Shown: positions 17,586-28,392 of the stretch, piece after piece
Layout of the letters: each line of letters starts with the position of its first letter
How positions within the stretch are numbered: the stretch's first letter is position 1
DNA from: Staphylococcus felis
Lineage (GTDB): Bacteria > Bacillota > Bacilli > Staphylococcales > Staphylococcaceae
Length of the DNA stretch: 64,000 nt
Assembly: GCF_003012915.1 (NCBI RefSeq)
Contig: NZ_CP027770.1
Location: 62,001-126,000 of the forward strand
Direction of reading: 5' to 3'
Position numbers and translations under genes: made by a program
Notes under the pieces: model-generated
The model's database searches: none
The model's input: only the letters and a program-made list of their open reading frames with translations
What the model was told of the DNA's origin: nothing

Positions 17586-19388
17586 TTATTCAACTGTAAC
17601 TGATTTCGCTAAGTTACGTGGTTTGTCTACATCTAAATCACGGTGAAGTGCAGCATAGTACGAGATAAGTTGTAATGTTACAACAGAAACGAGCGGCGTT
17701 AATAACGCATGAACATGTGGAATGACATAAGTATCGCCCTCTTTTTCTAAACCTTCCATAGCAATGATACAAGGGTTAGCCCCACGTGCTACAACTTCTT
17801 TTACATTACCGCGAATAGATAAGTTAACATTTTCTTGAGTTGCTAAGGCAATAACAGGTGTACCATCCTCAATTAAAGCAATCGTACCGTGCTTTAATTC
17901 GCCACCAGCAAATCCTTCAGCTTGAATGTATGAGATTTCTTTTAATTTCAATGCACCTTCAAGACTGACATTGTAATCAATCGTACGTCCGATAAAGAAC
18001 GCATTACGTGTTGTTTCAAGGAAATCTTTGGCAATTTGTTCCATTTTTGGTGCATCATCCACAATGGTTTCAATCGCAGTCGTAACTTTGGCAAGTTCAC
18101 GAAGTAAATCAATATCTGCTTCACGACCACGTGCTTTTGCTACAACTTGAGATAAAATAGATAAAACGGCAATTTGAGCAGTGTATGCTTTTGTCGATGC
18201 AACCGCAATCTCAGGTCCTGCATGTAATAATAACGTATGATCTGCTTCGCGAGATAAAGTAGAGCCTGCTACATTCGTAATTGTAAGTGATTTGTATCCT
18301 AACTTAGTTGTTTCAACTAATACTGCACGACTATCCGCCGTTTCACCAGATTGTGAAATATAAATAAATAATGGATTTTCTGATAATAACGGCATATTAT
18401 AAACAAATTCAGAAGCCACGTGTACTTCTGTTGGAACACCTGCCCATTTCTCAATAAATTCTTTACCTACTAAGCCAGCATGATAGCTTGTACCCGCTGC
18501 AATAACATAAATGCGATCAGCAGCTTGCACATCTTTAATAATCGCAGGGTCTATTTTTAAATCTCCATTCTCATCTTGATACTCTTGGATAATACGACGC
18601 ATCACAGCAGGCTGTTCATGAATTTCTTTTAACATGTAATGGTCATAAACTCCTTTTTCAGCATCTGATGCATCGATTTCCGCAATATAGCTTTCTCTTT
18701 CAATGATTTCACCATTTAAATTTTTAATGACAACCCCATCACGCTTTACCAATACGACTTCTTGGTCTTTTAATTCTTTATATTCTTTTGTCACTTGAAT
18801 CATTGCAAGCGCATCTGAAGCTATCACATTGAAGTTATCGCCAATTCCGACTAATAATGGTGATTTATTTTTAGCTACGTATATCGTATCATTGTCTTCA
18901 CGATCTAGTAGTCCTAAAGCATAAGACCCGTGAAGTAAGCTCACAACTTTTGTAAAAGCTTCTTCAGTCGAAAGTCCCTCATCTGTAAAATGTTCTACGA
19001 GTTGTACAATCACTTCAGTATCAGTATCAGATACTAAATCTACATTAGGAATGTAAGTAGACTTTAATTCTTCATAGTTTTCAATCACACCATTATGAAC
19101 TAATGTAAAACGTTCACTTGTTGATTGATGTGGGTGAGCATTTTCATAACTTGGGACACCGTGTGTTGCCCAACGTGTATGACCAATACCTGCTGTTCCA
19201 TCGATGTCATTGTTGGCTTCTTCACGTAAGTCAGCAATACGGCCTTTAGCTTTTGTCACTGTAATTTCATTGTCATCACGTGTTGCAATACCTGCTGAAT
19301 CATAACCACGATATTCTAGTTTCTCTAATCCTTTTAATAGTAATTCTTTAGCATTTTGATACCCAATGTATCCTACGATTCCGCACAT
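17586..19388 (-). CDS. glmS: glutamine-fructose-6-phosphate aminotransferase GlmS
   Basis: GlmS makes glucosamine-6-phosphate from fructose-6-phosphate and glutamine, the first step to UDP-GlcNAc. The protein has 600 residues. MCGIVGYIG at the N-terminus gives the catalytic Cys after Met removal. The glutaminase domain (1-240) shows GHTRWATHG; two SIS domains follow (SQSGETADS near 348), and the chain ends [13 protein letters not shown] as is typical. AGGAGGAATT... lies before the ATG, since the leader ends TATGGAGGAATTTATTA. The 5' leader is a glmS ribozyme, so expression should fall when glucosamine-6-phosphate accumulates. Confidence 0.97.
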   Translation of the reverse strand: MCGIVGYIGYQNAKELLLKGLEKLEYRGYDSAGIATRDDNEITVTKAKGRIADLREEANNDIDGTAGIGHTRWATHGVPSYENAHPHQSTSERFTLVHNGVIENYEELKSTYIPNVDLVSDTDTEVIVQLVEHFTDEGLSTEEAFTKVVSLLHGSYALGLLDREDNDTIYVAKNKSPLLVGIGDNFNVIASDALAMIQVTKEYKELKDQEVVLVKRDGVVIKNLNGEIIERESYIAEIDASDAEKGVYDHYMLKEIHEQPAVMRRIIQEYQDENGDLKIDPAIIKDVQAADRIYVIAAGTSYHAGLVGKEFIEKWAGVPTEVHVASEFVYNMPLLSENPLFIYISQSGETADSRAVLVETTKLGYKSLTITNVAGSTLSREADHTLLLHAGPEIAVASTKAYTAQIAVLSILSQVVAKARGREADIDLLRELAKVTTAIETIVDDAPKMEQIAKDFLETTRNAFFIGRTIDYNVSLEGALKLKEISYIQAEGFAGGELKHGTIALIEDGTPVIALATQENVNLSIRGNVKEVVARGANPCIIAMEGLEKEGDTYVIPHVHALLTPLVSVVTLQLISYYAALHRDLDVDKPRNLAKSVTVE

Positions 19389-19509
19389 TAATAAATTCCT
19401 CCATATTAAAATAACGGTGCTAAAAATCGATTAAAACGTCCATTTAACATTCTGCTATAATGTCAAAATATGACTTCGAATCGCTAGCATCGCTTTATTT
19501 TTTTATCTT

Positions 19510-19708
19510 GGCTATCTTATTAACTTTGTCCGATAAGTCACCTTACCGATTTGATTAATAAGCTAACGAATGAGCCACATCCGGGATAGCATCCGCCGAA
19601 TGAATTCGATCACTATCCTCCTCGTCTACAAGCCACTCACTTAACCGTCCATATTTTCTCATATTAAAATATCACGTTGATGTTAAGAGATGTACTTGTG
19701 CTGGCGCT
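19510..19708 (-). ncRNA. glmS ribozyme: glmS ribozyme / riboswitch
   Basis: The minus-strand leader of glmS contains the ribozyme core: AAAGCGCCAGCAC at the cleavage site (expected cut just before the G at 19707), GACGAGGAGGAT, ATCGAATTCATTCGGCGGATG, CTATCCCGG and AAGGTGACTTATCGGACAAAG. CTTATTAA/TTAATAAG closes the 3' part. The family self-cleaves using glucosamine-6-phosphate as cofactor, which destabilises the mRNA. The 3' limit is approximate. Confidence 0.93.
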
Positions 19709-19751
19709 TTGAATGTTGTTTTATCTATCCTCCTTTTTTCCAACATAACTT

Positions 19752-19781
19752 ATTTTACCCTTTTTGAAACAACGAATGCAA
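19752..19781 (-). promoter_or_regulatory. putative glmS promoter
   Basis: TTGCAT (19776-19781), an 18-base spacer and TAAAAT (19752-19757) on the minus strand lie about 45 bases before the ribozyme cleavage site. The intergenic region is shared with divergent mtlA. Confidence 0.55.
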
Positions 19782-19834
19782 ACAAAACTAAAAATGATTC
19801 GTTCAACTTCAATTCAAAAGTTAATAACTTTAAT

Positions 19835-19857
19835 TTTGTCACTTTATATGTGACAAA
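19835..19857 (+). promoter_or_regulatory. inverted repeat upstream of mtlA, likely MtlR operator
   Basis: TTTGTCAC (19835-19842) and GTGACAAA (19850-19857) form a perfect 8-bp inverted repeat with a 7-base AT spacer. It closely resembles the TTGNCACA...TGTGNCAA type of site that I recall for the Bacillus mannitol activator MtlR, and mtlR is the second gene of the downstream operon. It lies about 87 bases before the mtlA ATG, a normal place for an activator. Confidence 0.7.
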
Positions 19858-19943
19858 GCTGCATTTTCTTTGCATTGATAATGCTTATTCCCCACCTTAA
19901 CATAAAGTAAGTAACACAATTTAACTTTAAGGGGGTTATTATC

Positions 19944-21482
19944 ATGTCACAAAAAAACACAAATGAACGTATCCAACGTGGCATTCAATCATTTGGATCA
20001 TTTCTAAGTAGCATGATTATGCCGAATATTGGTGCTTTCATAGCATGGGGATTAATAACTGCATTATTTATTCCTGATGGATGGTTACCAAACAAAGAAC
20101 TCGCATCAATGGTTGATCCAATGATTAAGTATCTTATACCATTACTTATTGCTTTTAGTGGGGGACGATTAGTCCATGACCTACGTGGTGGTATGGTTGG
20201 TGCTACAGCAACTATGGGCGTTATCTCAGCATTTCCTGATACGCCAATGTTAATTGGTGCGATGGTAATGGGGCCTTTAGCTGGATGGCTCATGAAAAAA
20301 GTTGATCAATTTTTACAACCTCGTACGCCAAATGGTTTAGAGATGTTATTTAACAATTTTTCAGCAGGATTTTTAGCATTTTTCATGACACTTTTTGGAT
20401 ATAAACTTTTATCTCCACTTGTTGAAGGTCTGATGAATGTACTGAGCGCTGGTGTAGATGCATTAGTATCTTTACATTTATTACCACTCGTAAGTTTATT
20501 AATTGAGCCGGGTAAAATCGTATTTTTAAACAATGCAATTAATCATGGTGTTCTCACGCCTCTTGCTACTGAACAAGTAAGTACAGCAGGGCGCTCAATA
20601 TTATACACACTAGAGTCAAACCCTGGACCAGGTCTAGGTATTTTACTCGCTTACATGATTTTTGGAAGAGGAACTGAAAAAGCAACGTCTTACGGTGCAG
20701 CATTTATTCACTTTATAGGCGGAATCCATGAAATTTATTTCCCATATGTTTTAGCACGTCCTTTGCTCATACTTGCAGCTATTGCAGGTGGTATGACAGG
20801 AGTTGCGACATTTAGTGTATTCCATTTTGGCTTGACAGGTCCAGCATCACCAGGGTCAATACTTGCATATTTTGCAGTCACACCTAAAGGATCATACTTG
20901 ATTATGCTTTTAGGAATTATATTATCCACTTTGGTCAGTTTTATAGTTGCTTCTATTATTTTAAAAGTAACCAGAAACCCTAAAAGAAGTCTAGAAGAAG
21001 CTACAACGCATATGGAATCAACAAAAGGTAAAAAATCAAAAATTCGAGATACCGTTATTTTAGAAGAAAAGTCTAAAGAAAATCAAAATAATATTCCCAA
21101 TCATCAATCTGAAGAATCAACAATTCATCAAGAAGATGCTGAAGAACTCTTACATCGCTACGATACAGAAAATGTGAATGCACATGATTATAGCAATATA
21201 CAGCAGATTATCTTTGCTTGTGACGCTGGAATGGGTTCAAGCGCTATGGGAGCAAGTATGCTACGTAAAAAATTCCAAAAAGCTGGGCTTCAAAACATGG
21301 AGGTGACTAACAAAGCAATTAATCAATTGACTAATGAGGCTCAACTGGTTATTACGCAAAAAAAATTAACAGACCGTGCAATTAAACATGTTCCTAATGC
21401 CATTCATATTTCAGTAGACAACTTTTTAAATTCTCCAAGATATGAGTCATTAATCGAAAAAATTAAATCTGATACCAAATAG
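19944..21482 (+). CDS. mtlA: mannitol-specific PTS enzyme IICB
   Basis: MtlA imports mannitol and phosphorylates it to mannitol-1-phosphate. The 512-residue protein has an IIC membrane domain (residues 15-345; PNIGAFIAWGL, FSGGRLVHDLRGG, GIHEIYFPYVL) and a charged linker. A cytosolic IIB domain begins at about 412, with phospho-accepting Cys in IIFACDAGMGSSAMGAS. There is no fused IIA; that function is the separate mtlF gene, the usual Firmicute arrangement. AAGGGGG precedes the ATG. It heads mtlA-mtlR-mtlF-mtlD. Confidence 0.96.
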   Translation: MSQKNTNERIQRGIQSFGSFLSSMIMPNIGAFIAWGLITALFIPDGWLPNKELASMVDPMIKYLIPLLIAFSGGRLVHDLRGGMVGATATMGVISAFPDTPMLIGAMVMGPLAGWLMKKVDQFLQPRTPNGLEMLFNNFSAGFLAFFMTLFGYKLLSPLVEGLMNVLSAGVDALVSLHLLPLVSLLIEPGKIVFLNNAINHGVLTPLATEQVSTAGRSILYTLESNPGPGLGILLAYMIFGRGTEKATSYGAAFIHFIGGIHEIYFPYVLARPLLILAAIAGGMTGVATFSVFHFGLTGPASPGSILAYFAVTPKGSYLIMLLGIILSTLVSFIVASIILKVTRNPKRSLEEATTHMESTKGKKSKIRDTVILEEKSKENQNNIPNHQSEESTIHQEDAEELLHRYDTENVNAHDYSNIQQIIFACDAGMGSSAMGASMLRKKFQKAGLQNMEVTNKAINQLTNEAQLVITQKKLTDRAIKHVPNAIHISVDNFLNSPRYESLIEKIKSDTK

Positions 21483-21523
21483 CAACACATTGATGTCTAA
21501 AACTAAAGGGAGTGTGAGACATC

Positions 21524-23533
21524 ATGTATTTAAAAAATCGCGAACGACAGATTATAAATATGATGTTGAAAAATCAAAGCGTACCTTTACGTATATATGA
21601 TATCGCTCAGCAATTAGGCGTGTCATCAAGAACCGTCCACCGCGAGTTGAAATCAATTGAAAAAAGTCTATCAACTTTGAATATCTCTTTAATACGTCAA
21701 AAAAATAAAGGCATATCAATTCAAGGTCCATCATCTTCTATCAGCCATTTACAACAAAGCATTCATTCAAATGGACCAATAGATTTATCAATAGAGGAAC
21801 AAAAAGTGATACTACTTTATGCCTTAATACAATCTTCAGAACCTTTAAAGCAATTAGGGCTAGCTAGCGAAATAGGTACGTCGTTACAACAACTATCAAA
21901 AATATTAGACGAACTCGAAAAAGATTTAGAACAATTTCGAATTCAATTAGTACGCAAACGAGGAAGTGGTGTTTCAATTCAAGGGAGTGAAATGAAAAAA
22001 AGAGAATTATTAAGTCAACTCATGATGGAAAGACTCAATAGTTTAAGTGTTTATTCAGTGATTGAAAACCACTTTGTATTTCAATCATTAACACATGAAC
22101 GCCTACCTATGATGGATGTTAAAGAAATATTTCAAATTGAACGTTTATTAATGGATGATCTAGATAGCCTTCCATATTTATTAACTGAATCCAGCTATTT
22201 GAATTTAATTATTCACATTGCGCTCAGTGTTGATCGCATGAAAAAGAAACAATATGTTTCAATCGATTTAAATATTGTAGAAAACATGAAAACTACTCTT
22301 GAATTTCAAGTTGCTACATCTATCGCAACACAGTTATCTAAAATGTATCATATTGAATTTAATACAGCTGAAATAAGCTTCATTGCAATTCATCTTCAAA
22401 GTTCTAAAAGAAAGCACGAAAAATCAGGCGATCTATCAATTGACATTCATCAATCTATTCAAAAATTAGTTCATTTAGTCGAGTCATCACTCAATATAAC
22501 ATTCAAAAATAGAAGAGAATTAATTGAAGGACTTCAACTTCATATTACGCCAGCACTTAATCGAATTCAATTCAACATTGGAACATATAACCCAATGACA
22601 CAACGAATTCAAGCAAGTTATCCAAAGTTATTTATTGCTATCGAAAAAAGTGTTCATGTCATTTGGCCTACATTATCGTTTTCAAAACATGAAATTGCTT
22701 TTTTAGTCTTGCACTTTGGGGGCGTGATGAAAGCAAATTCTACTCATAGACGTGTATTGGTCGTATGCAGTAGCGGTGTAGGGACAAGTCGTATTTTAAC
22801 CAATCGGCTTTATGAAGCATTTTCAAATATAGATTCAATTCAACAAGTTTCTGTTGGTGAATTGAAATCATTGTCACTCGACAACTATGACGCTATTATC
22901 TCAACAGTCGATTTAGACATTCAGCATCCCTATTTAACTGTCAACCCACTTTTACCTAATTATGAAGTTGAACGCACTTCTCGTTTTTTACAGCAACAAT
23001 TTTCAAAACATCAAAGTGATTCATTTCAATCCTATAAACAAAATAAATTATCAACTGATGCAAATCATACAATTAATAAGATGCGTGAAAGTTTAAAACT
23101 ATTAGATGATTTTCAAATTTATGATCTGAATTTTAAAAACAACTGGGCAAGAGAGCTCGCTTATCTATTAAGAAATGATGGCGTCATTAAAGAGTCTGAT
23201 ATCTCTTTATTTGAAGATCAATTAAGAACAAAACATGACACACAGTCATTTGCTTTAAGCCCTTACCCTATTGCAATTCCACATTTTGTGAGCGATATCA
23301 TTCAAAAGCCATATATCATAGTGATTCATCTTGATTCTCCTATTGATATGAAATCAGATAATGATATTTCAACACTGATTTGTGCTTTTCTACCTTCAAA
23401 TTCTTTACTTAGTAATTTAATAAGCAATATTTACAGCGAATTAGCATTAAAAATTGAAGATTTGTCATTCATTCACGATGAACATCAGTTATATCAATTT
23501 ATACAATTACAAATCATCTATTTTAATCAATAA
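21524..23533 (+). CDS. mtlR: mannitol operon activator MtlR (PRD-containing)
   Basis: This 669-residue regulator has an N-terminal HTH ([24 protein letters not shown], about 21-45), a second HTH region (about 100-150), and two PTS regulation domains (about 190-400) with His-containing motifs such as [10 protein letters not shown] and [13 protein letters not shown]-like domain follows ([15 protein letters not shown], about 408), then a C-terminal IIA-like domain (IPHFV near 585). Phosphorylation of these domains by PTS proteins tunes activation. It lies between mtlA and mtlF, 41 bases after mtlA, and probably binds the inverted repeat at 19835. Confidence 0.93.
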   Translation: MYLKNRERQIINMMLKNQSVPLRIYDIAQQLGVSSRTVHRELKSIEKSLSTLNISLIRQKNKGISIQGPSSSISHLQQSIHSNGPIDLSIEEQKVILLYALIQSSEPLKQLGLASEIGTSLQQLSKILDELEKDLEQFRIQLVRKRGSGVSIQGSEMKKRELLSQLMMERLNSLSVYSVIENHFVFQSLTHERLPMMDVKEIFQIERLLMDDLDSLPYLLTESSYLNLIIHIALSVDRMKKKQYVSIDLNIVENMKTTLEFQVATSIATQLSKMYHIEFNTAEISFIAIHLQSSKRKHEKSGDLSIDIHQSIQKLVHLVESSLNITFKNRRELIEGLQLHITPALNRIQFNIGTYNPMTQRIQASYPKLFIAIEKSVHVIWPTLSFSKHEIAFLVLHFGGVMKANSTHRRVLVVCSSGVGTSRILTNRLYEAFSNIDSIQQVSVGELKSLSLDNYDAIISTVDLDIQHPYLTVNPLLPNYEVERTSRFLQQQFSKHQSDSFQSYKQNKLSTDANHTINKMRESLKLLDDFQIYDLNFKNNWARELAYLLRNDGVIKESDISLFEDQLRTKHDTQSFALSPYPIAIPHFVSDIIQKPYIIVIHLDSPIDMKSDNDISTLICAFLPSNSLLSNLISNIYSELALKIEDLSFIHDEHQLYQFIQLQIIYFNQ

Positions 23534-23552
23534 TTTAAAAGGAGTAACTCAC

Positions 23553-23987
23553 ATGGAAAATTTATTAAGAGACGAAAATGTTTTATTGAATACATCTATT
23601 TCTTCAAAAGAAGAAGCAATTGAACAAGTTGGTGCATTATTAGTTAAAAGCGGTGCTGTAACTGAAAAATATATTCAAGCTATGAAAGACCGTGAACAAA
23701 TCGTATCTACTTATATGGGTAATGCGCTTGCTATTCCCCATGGCACAGATGAAGCAAAGAACGAGGTACTCACATCTGCTTTATCTTTATTGCAAATACC
23801 AGAAGGATTAGAATGGGATGGCGAAGAAATCAAAATTGTAATCGGTATTGCTGGTAAAGATGGCGAACACTTAGAATTACTGTCCAAAATAGCGATGACA
23901 TTTAGTGAGGAAGAAAATGTCGATAAAATTGTAAGGGCAAATGATGCTCAAACCATTCGTCGCTTATTTGAGGAGGCTGATGCGTGA
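23553..23987 (+). CDS. mtlF: mannitol-specific PTS enzyme IIA
   Basis: This 144-residue IIA protein transfers phosphate from HPr to the IIB domain of MtlA. The active His is in [12 protein letters not shown] (about residue 63). The start at 23553 ([14 protein letters not shown]) follows AAAGGAG; the open frame extends upstream into mtlR but has no ribosome binding site there. Its stop codon overlaps the mtlD start. Confidence 0.95.
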   Translation: MENLLRDENVLLNTSISSKEEAIEQVGALLVKSGAVTEKYIQAMKDREQIVSTYMGNALAIPHGTDEAKNEVLTSALSLLQIPEGLEWDGEEIKIVIGIAGKDGEHLELLSKIAMTFSEEENVDKIVRANDAQTIRRLFEEADA

Positions 23988-25093
23988 TGAAAGCACTCCA
24001 TTTTGGTGCAGGTAACATTGGCCGAGGATTTATAGGGCTGATACTCTCTGAAAATGGCTACGAAATAACGTTTGCAGATGTAAACGCCCAAATTGTAAAG
24101 GCATTGAAGCAAGAAAAATCCTATCATGTCACACTTGCAAACGATGACCAAACTATAAAGAAAGTCAAAAATGTAGATGCTATTCACTCAAATAACGAAA
24201 AAGAAAAATTGGAACAAGCTATTTTAGAAGCCGATATCATTACAACAGCTGTAGGTTTAAATGTCCTTAAATTGATTGCACCTTCCATCGCACCTATTTT
24301 AAAGAAACGTCAAAAACCAGTCAATATCATTGCGTGCGAAAATGCTATTAACGCAACAGATCAATTGAAAGATGCTTTAGAGTCTGAAGTAGGTCGCTTT
24401 GATAAACATATTCATTTTTCAAATGCCGCCGTTGATCGAATTGTTCCGATCCAAACACATCATAATATTTTAGATGTGACCGTAGAACCATTTTATGAAT
24501 GGGTTATAGACTCTACCAATTGGCACGGACCAAATTTAACTGGAGTGAAATATGTTGATACATTAATACCTTTTATTGAACGTAAATTATTAACAGTTAA
24601 CACTGGCCATGCTTTCCTTGCCTATGCAGGCCATCATTACAAATATAATACAATTTTAGAAGCTGTACATGATGAATCTATTTTAAATAACTTGAAGGAT
24701 GTATTAAAAGAAACAAGCAACTATCTTTTATACAAATACGCTTTTAATGAAATAGAATTAAAAGCGTATCGCGAGTCAATCATTGAGCGTTTTAAAAATC
24801 CTTATTTATCAGATGATATTACTCGTGTAGGCCGAGGGGTACTGAGAAAATTAGGCCCTAACGATCGAATTATGAAGCCTTTAAACTTTTTGTATAAACA
24901 TCAAAAAAAATATGATATGTTATTATTGCTTGCCGCTTATGCGTTACAGTATCACGATTCAGACGACAAAGAAGCTATAAAAAAAGATGAACTAATCAAA
25001 TCTAAAGGCATGCAAACATTCCTAAAAGATTACACTGGTATTGATGAAAAGCTTGTTATTGAACTTACCTCAAAATATCAGTCTATATCTTAA
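23987..25093 (+). CDS. mtlD: mannitol-1-phosphate 5-dehydrogenase
   Basis: MtlD oxidises mannitol-1-phosphate to fructose-6-phosphate with NAD+. The N-terminus [17 protein letters not shown] is the classic dinucleotide-binding start, and KLLTVNTGHAFLAYAGHH (about residue 203) contains the catalytic Lys/Asn/His region. The protein has 368 residues. The ATG at 23987 overlaps the mtlF TGA (TGATG); a GTG one codon earlier is also possible. AGGAGG lies 11 bases upstream. It is the last gene of the mtl operon and is followed by repeat copy B. Confidence 0.95.
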   Translation: MKALHFGAGNIGRGFIGLILSENGYEITFADVNAQIVKALKQEKSYHVTLANDDQTIKKVKNVDAIHSNNEKEKLEQAILEADIITTAVGLNVLKLIAPSIAPILKKRQKPVNIIACENAINATDQLKDALESEVGRFDKHIHFSNAAVDRIVPIQTHHNILDVTVEPFYEWVIDSTNWHGPNLTGVKYVDTLIPFIERKLLTVNTGHAFLAYAGHHYKYNTILEAVHDESILNNLKDVLKETSNYLLYKYAFNEIELKAYRESIIERFKNPYLSDDITRVGRGVLRKLGPNDRIMKPLNFLYKHQKKYDMLLLLAAYALQYHDSDDKEAIKKDELIKSKGMQTFLKDYTGIDEKLVIELTSKYQSIS

Positions 25094-25106
25094 TTATAAT
25101 TGAATG

Positions 25107-25383
25107 AGGCTAAGACATAAATATCTCAGTAATCGAAAAGCTTCGAGGTTTTCGTAAGAATTTACGAAAAATCTCGAAGTTTTTCCTTTAATTAAAGGAT
25201 AGTAAAGTGCCTTATTTTTAAAGTATTTAATGTAAACTTACATGTATATCACGTCGTATTGTTGGCGAGACTCCTGAGGAATAGGATGAGCGTCGAGACC
25301 GCGGCTCGACCCATCCCCCTAGGAAATGCGAGCCAAACAATACGAATTATTGACAAAAGAAAAGCATAGAGGTGATTCAATGA
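25107..25383. repeat. intergenic hairpin repeat, copy B, left part
   Basis: This copy contains the same hairpins as copies A and C (AAGCTTCGAGG...CTCGAAG; TATTGTTGGCGAGACTCCTG ... GCGAGCCAAACAATACG). No group II intron is present: the bases run straight from ATTGACAAAA into GAAAAGCATAGAGGTGATTC, giving the empty intron site. An IS150-type element interrupts the final hairpin. It lies between the convergent mtlD and glmM genes. Confidence 0.85.
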
Positions 25384-25435
25384 TGTGCACCCCAAAAGTT
25401 GGACTAAAAAATCTAACTTTATGGGGTGCATTTTT

Positions 25436-25978
25436 ATGGGTAAACATTATAAATTTGAAATCAAGTTAAAAATAGTTCAGGAATATTTAAATAGTAGTTT
25501 AGGATATGAGAGATTAGCTAAAAAATATAGTCTATCTCATTATTCTATACTTCAAAGATGGGTTAACCAGTATTTGGAATTTGGACCAAAAGGATTAGAT
25601 AAAAAATTGCAGAATAAAGAATATACTAGAGATTTTAAAGTATCTGTTTTAAGATTTAGACAAGAAAATAAATTGTCTTATCGAGAAACAGCCAATCACT
25701 TTAAAATTTCTAATCCAGCTATGTTAGCCGTTTGGCAGCGTAAATTTAATGAAGAAGGTATTCTCGGTTTAGACAATAAACAGAGAGGACGTCCTTCTAA
25801 AATGAAAAGAAAGCAGACAAAAGTTAAACCAGATAATCATTTACCATTAAAAGAAGATGAACGCGAAGAATTAGAAAGACTTAGAAATGAAAATGAAATG
25901 TTGAAAGCAGGTATCGCTTATCAAAAAAAGTTACAACGCTTGACCCAACATTACGGAAGCAAACATCCGAAAAAGTAA
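25436..25978 (+). CDS. IS150-type transposase OrfA (helix-turn-helix)
   Basis: This 180-residue protein has two helix-turn-helix regions (GYERLAKKYSLSHYSILQRW; SYRETANHFKISNPAMLAVWQRKF) and a C-terminal leucine-zipper-like coiled coil (EREELERLRNENEMLKAGIAYQ). I choose the ATG at 25436; the upstream ORF start lies within the terminal repeat. It likely binds the IS ends and is fused to OrfB by frameshifting to make the active transposase. Confidence 0.88.
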   Translation: MGKHYKFEIKLKIVQEYLNSSLGYERLAKKYSLSHYSILQRWVNQYLEFGPKGLDKKLQNKEYTRDFKVSVLRFRQENKLSYRETANHFKISNPAMLAVWQRKFNEEGILGLDNKQRGRPSKMKRKQTKVKPDNHLPLKEDEREELERLRNENEMLKAGIAYQKKLQRLTQHYGSKHPKK

Positions 25979-26001
25979 AGGTCATTAAAGAATTACATGA
26001 A

Positions 26002-26847
26002 ATGTATCAATTTGGGTTAAGCCTTCTGTTTGAAGTTACAGAAATAGCTAAATCCGTGTACTACTACTGGCTTGAACGTTTCAAAAAACCTAAAAAAGAT
26101 ATAGATATAGTTGAATCTATTAAGCAAATTTGTAAAGAAAGTGATTATACTTATGGTTATCGTCGAGTTACTCAAGCATTGGCTAATAAAGGAATGACAG
26201 TCAATCATAAGAAAGTAAGACGAATTATGAAAGAACACCATTTAACATGTACGAAATTTAAGCATAAAACAAGAAAATACAATTCTTATAGAGGAACTAT
26301 AGGTAAAGTAGCTAAAAATATATTAAAACGTCGTTTTAATACAGATCGACCTTATCAAAAAGTGGTTACAGACATTACAGAATTTAAATTACGCGATGGA
26401 ACAAAGGCCTATTTATCACCTTTTATGGACTTATATAACTTGGAAATCTTAAGTTATCGTATATCAAAGCGTCCTACTATAGATATTGTTATTGAACCTT
26501 TAACTGAATTACTAGCAATGAGACCGCAACTTTTTTATCGAATGACAATTCATTCAGATCAAGGATGGCATTATCAAAATAGAAACTATATTGAGTCATT
26601 AAAAGAACATGATGTATTTCAAAGTATGTCTAGAAAAGGCAATTGCTTAGATAATGCCTCAATGGAAAACTTCTTTGGGTTATTAAAACAAGAAATGTAT
26701 TATGGACAATCATTTGAAACATTCCAAGAATTAGAACAATCAATTCATAAATATATCAATTTTTATAACAATACAAGAATTAAAGCAAAATTAAAAGGCT
26801 TGTCTCCTACACAATATAGGAAACAAACCTTTGAAATCGTATACTAA
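26002..26847 (+). CDS. IS150-type transposase OrfB (DDE integrase core)
   Basis: This frame carries an HTH_21-like region (YGYRRVTQAL) and an rve integrase core. The likely DDE triad is in VVTDITEF, IHSDQGWHY and SMENFFGLLKQE, with NCLDNASMENFFG conserved. The ATG at 26002 may not be used; the frame opens before 25972 and normally continues from orfA by -1 slippage. No internal stop is present, so the element may be active. Confidence 0.9.
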   Translation: MYQFGLSLLFEVTEIAKSVYYYWLERFKKPKKDIDIVESIKQICKESDYTYGYRRVTQALANKGMTVNHKKVRRIMKEHHLTCTKFKHKTRKYNSYRGTIGKVAKNILKRRFNTDRPYQKVVTDITEFKLRDGTKAYLSPFMDLYNLEILSYRISKRPTIDIVIEPLTELLAMRPQLFYRMTIHSDQGWHYQNRNYIESLKEHDVFQSMSRKGNCLDNASMENFFGLLKQEMYYGQSFETFQELEQSIHKYINFYNNTRIKAKLKGLSPTQYRKQTFEIVY

Positions 26848-26877
26848 ACCAAAGTACAACTTTTGGGGTTCAGTACA

Positions 26878-26915
26878 CAATCATCTCTACGCTATTATTT
26901 TGAGATTTATCTCCC
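26878..26915. repeat. intergenic hairpin repeat, copy B, right part
   Basis: This remnant (AATCATCTCTACGCTATTATTTTGAGATT...CTCCCA) matches the right part of copies A and C and lies immediately after the IS150-type element. Its stem half pairs with AGCATAGAGGTGATT left of the IS, so the terminator hairpin was split by the insertion. Confidence 0.8.
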
Positions 26916-27015
26916 AGATTCACTTTTATTTTCTATAAAGGAATAAACTATTTAAATGCTCTAAACTTAAAATTTTTAGAGCTTCAAAAATCTATCCTGC
27001 TAATGCTTATTAAGA

Positions 27016-28365
27016 CTATAATCCCATTTTCGCTTCAACGACTTTTGCAATTGTTTCTGCATAACGATGTGCATCTTCGTCTGTTTTTGCTTCAACCATA
27101 ACACGCACAAGTGGCTCTGTTCCAGATGGACGAACGAGAATACGTCCCTCTCCATTCATTTCGCGCTCAACAGCCTCCATGACTGTTTTTACCTCTTGAT
27201 TTTGCTCAACACCATATTTATCCGTAACACGTACATTAATTAAAGATTGCGGATATTTTTTCATTTGTGCTGCAAGTTCACTTAATTTTTTACCAGAACG
27301 TTTGACAACTGCCGCAAGATGAATACCTGTTAACAATCCATCACCTGTCGTATTATAATCCATTAACACGATATGACCAGATTGCTCGCCCCCTAGGTTA
27401 TAATGACCTCGACGCATTTCCTCAACTACATAACGATCTCCAACTTTTGTTTTGTTAGAGGCAATGCCTTCAGCTTCTAATGCTTTATAAAAACCAAGAT
27501 TACTCATAACAGTGGAAACAATCATATCATCATTTAATTCTTGATTTTTCTTCATTTCTTGGCCAATGATAAACATGATTTGGTCACCATCGACAATTTG
27601 GCCTTTTTCATCTACAGCGATTAAACGATCACCATCTCCATCAAAGGCTAATCCAAAATCACTTTCAGATTCTAACACTTTTTCAGCCAGTGCTTCTGGA
27701 TGAGTAGATCCAACTTGATCATTAATATTGTAGCCATCTGGACTACATCCAATTGTTTCAGTGTCTGCTTCTAAATCTCCAAATAAAAACGGTGCTAAAG
27801 AAGCCGTGGAACCATGCGCACCATCAAGTGAAATTTTGAGTCCTTCTAGATTCACATCTACAGTAGATTTTAAATAACTTAAGTATTTTTGCGTGCCTTC
27901 GAAATAATCTGAAGTATGCACAAGTTCGGTGCCTGTTGGTCGAGGTAAATCAGGACTGTCTTGATCTAATAAAGCTTCTATTTCTTTTTCTTGATCATCT
28001 GATAATTTAAAGCCATCTGAACCGAAAAATTTGATACCGTTATCAGCTACTGGATTATGTGATGCTGAAATCATAACACCTAATTCCGCTTCCATTTCCC
28101 GTGTTAAATATGCTACACCAGGTGTAGATATCACACCTAAACGCATCACTTCTGCTCCAATAGATACAAGGCCGGCAATTAATGCATTCTCTAGCATTTC
28201 CCCAGATACACGTGTGTCTTTACCAACAAGAACACGTGGATGTGCTTTATCTTGATTATGTGCTAAAACATAACCACCATATCGTCCTAATTTAAATGCT
28301 AATTCAGGTGTTAACTCTTGGTTTGCAATGCCTCTTACACCGTCTGTACCAAAATATTTACCCAT
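27016..28365 (-). CDS. glmM: phosphoglucosamine mutase GlmM
   Basis: GlmM converts glucosamine-6-phosphate to glucosamine-1-phosphate after GlmS. The 449-residue protein starts [12 protein letters not shown]. The phosphoserine loop is [15 protein letters not shown] (Ser about 102), the Mg loop [11 protein letters not shown] (about 240), the sugar loop GGEQSGHI and the phosphate loop [23 protein letters not shown] is the ribosome binding site. It is the last gene of cdaA-cdaR-glmM, an arrangement known to link c-di-AMP synthesis with cell-wall precursors; GlmM can inhibit CdaA in other Firmicutes. Confidence 0.97.
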   Translation of the reverse strand: MGKYFGTDGVRGIANQELTPELAFKLGRYGGYVLAHNQDKAHPRVLVGKDTRVSGEMLENALIAGLVSIGAEVMRLGVISTPGVAYLTREMEAELGVMISASHNPVADNGIKFFGSDGFKLSDDQEKEIEALLDQDSPDLPRPTGTELVHTSDYFEGTQKYLSYLKSTVDVNLEGLKISLDGAHGSTASLAPFLFGDLEADTETIGCSPDGYNINDQVGSTHPEALAEKVLESESDFGLAFDGDGDRLIAVDEKGQIVDGDQIMFIIGQEMKKNQELNDDMIVSTVMSNLGFYKALEAEGIASNKTKVGDRYVVEEMRRGHYNLGGEQSGHIVLMDYNTTGDGLLTGIHLAAVVKRSGKKLSELAAQMKKYPQSLINVRVTDKYGVEQNQEVKTVMEAVEREMNGEGRILVRPSGTEPLVRVMVEAKTDEDAHRYAETIAKVVEAKMGL

Positions 28366-28392
28366 AAAATAAATTCTCCTTTACTCCATTCA

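Larger units (their letters stand above)
25384..26877 (+). mobile_element. IS3 family, IS150-group insertion sequence
   Basis: The 1494-bp element has terminal inverted repeats sharing ACCCCAAAAGTTG-AC just inside TGT...ACA ends. It carries two overlapping frames, orfA and orfB, joined by a -1 frameshift at an A-rich slip site (GAAAAAG at 25969-25975). It sits in the loop of the last hairpin of repeat copy B. No clear target duplication is visible at the chosen ends, so they could be off by a few bases. Confidence 0.88.

Noticed and set aside
25376..26885. Target-site duplication for the IS150-type element
   Set aside because: Flanks read ..TTCAATGA and CAATCATC; no exact direct repeat at the chosen ends, so I did not claim one.
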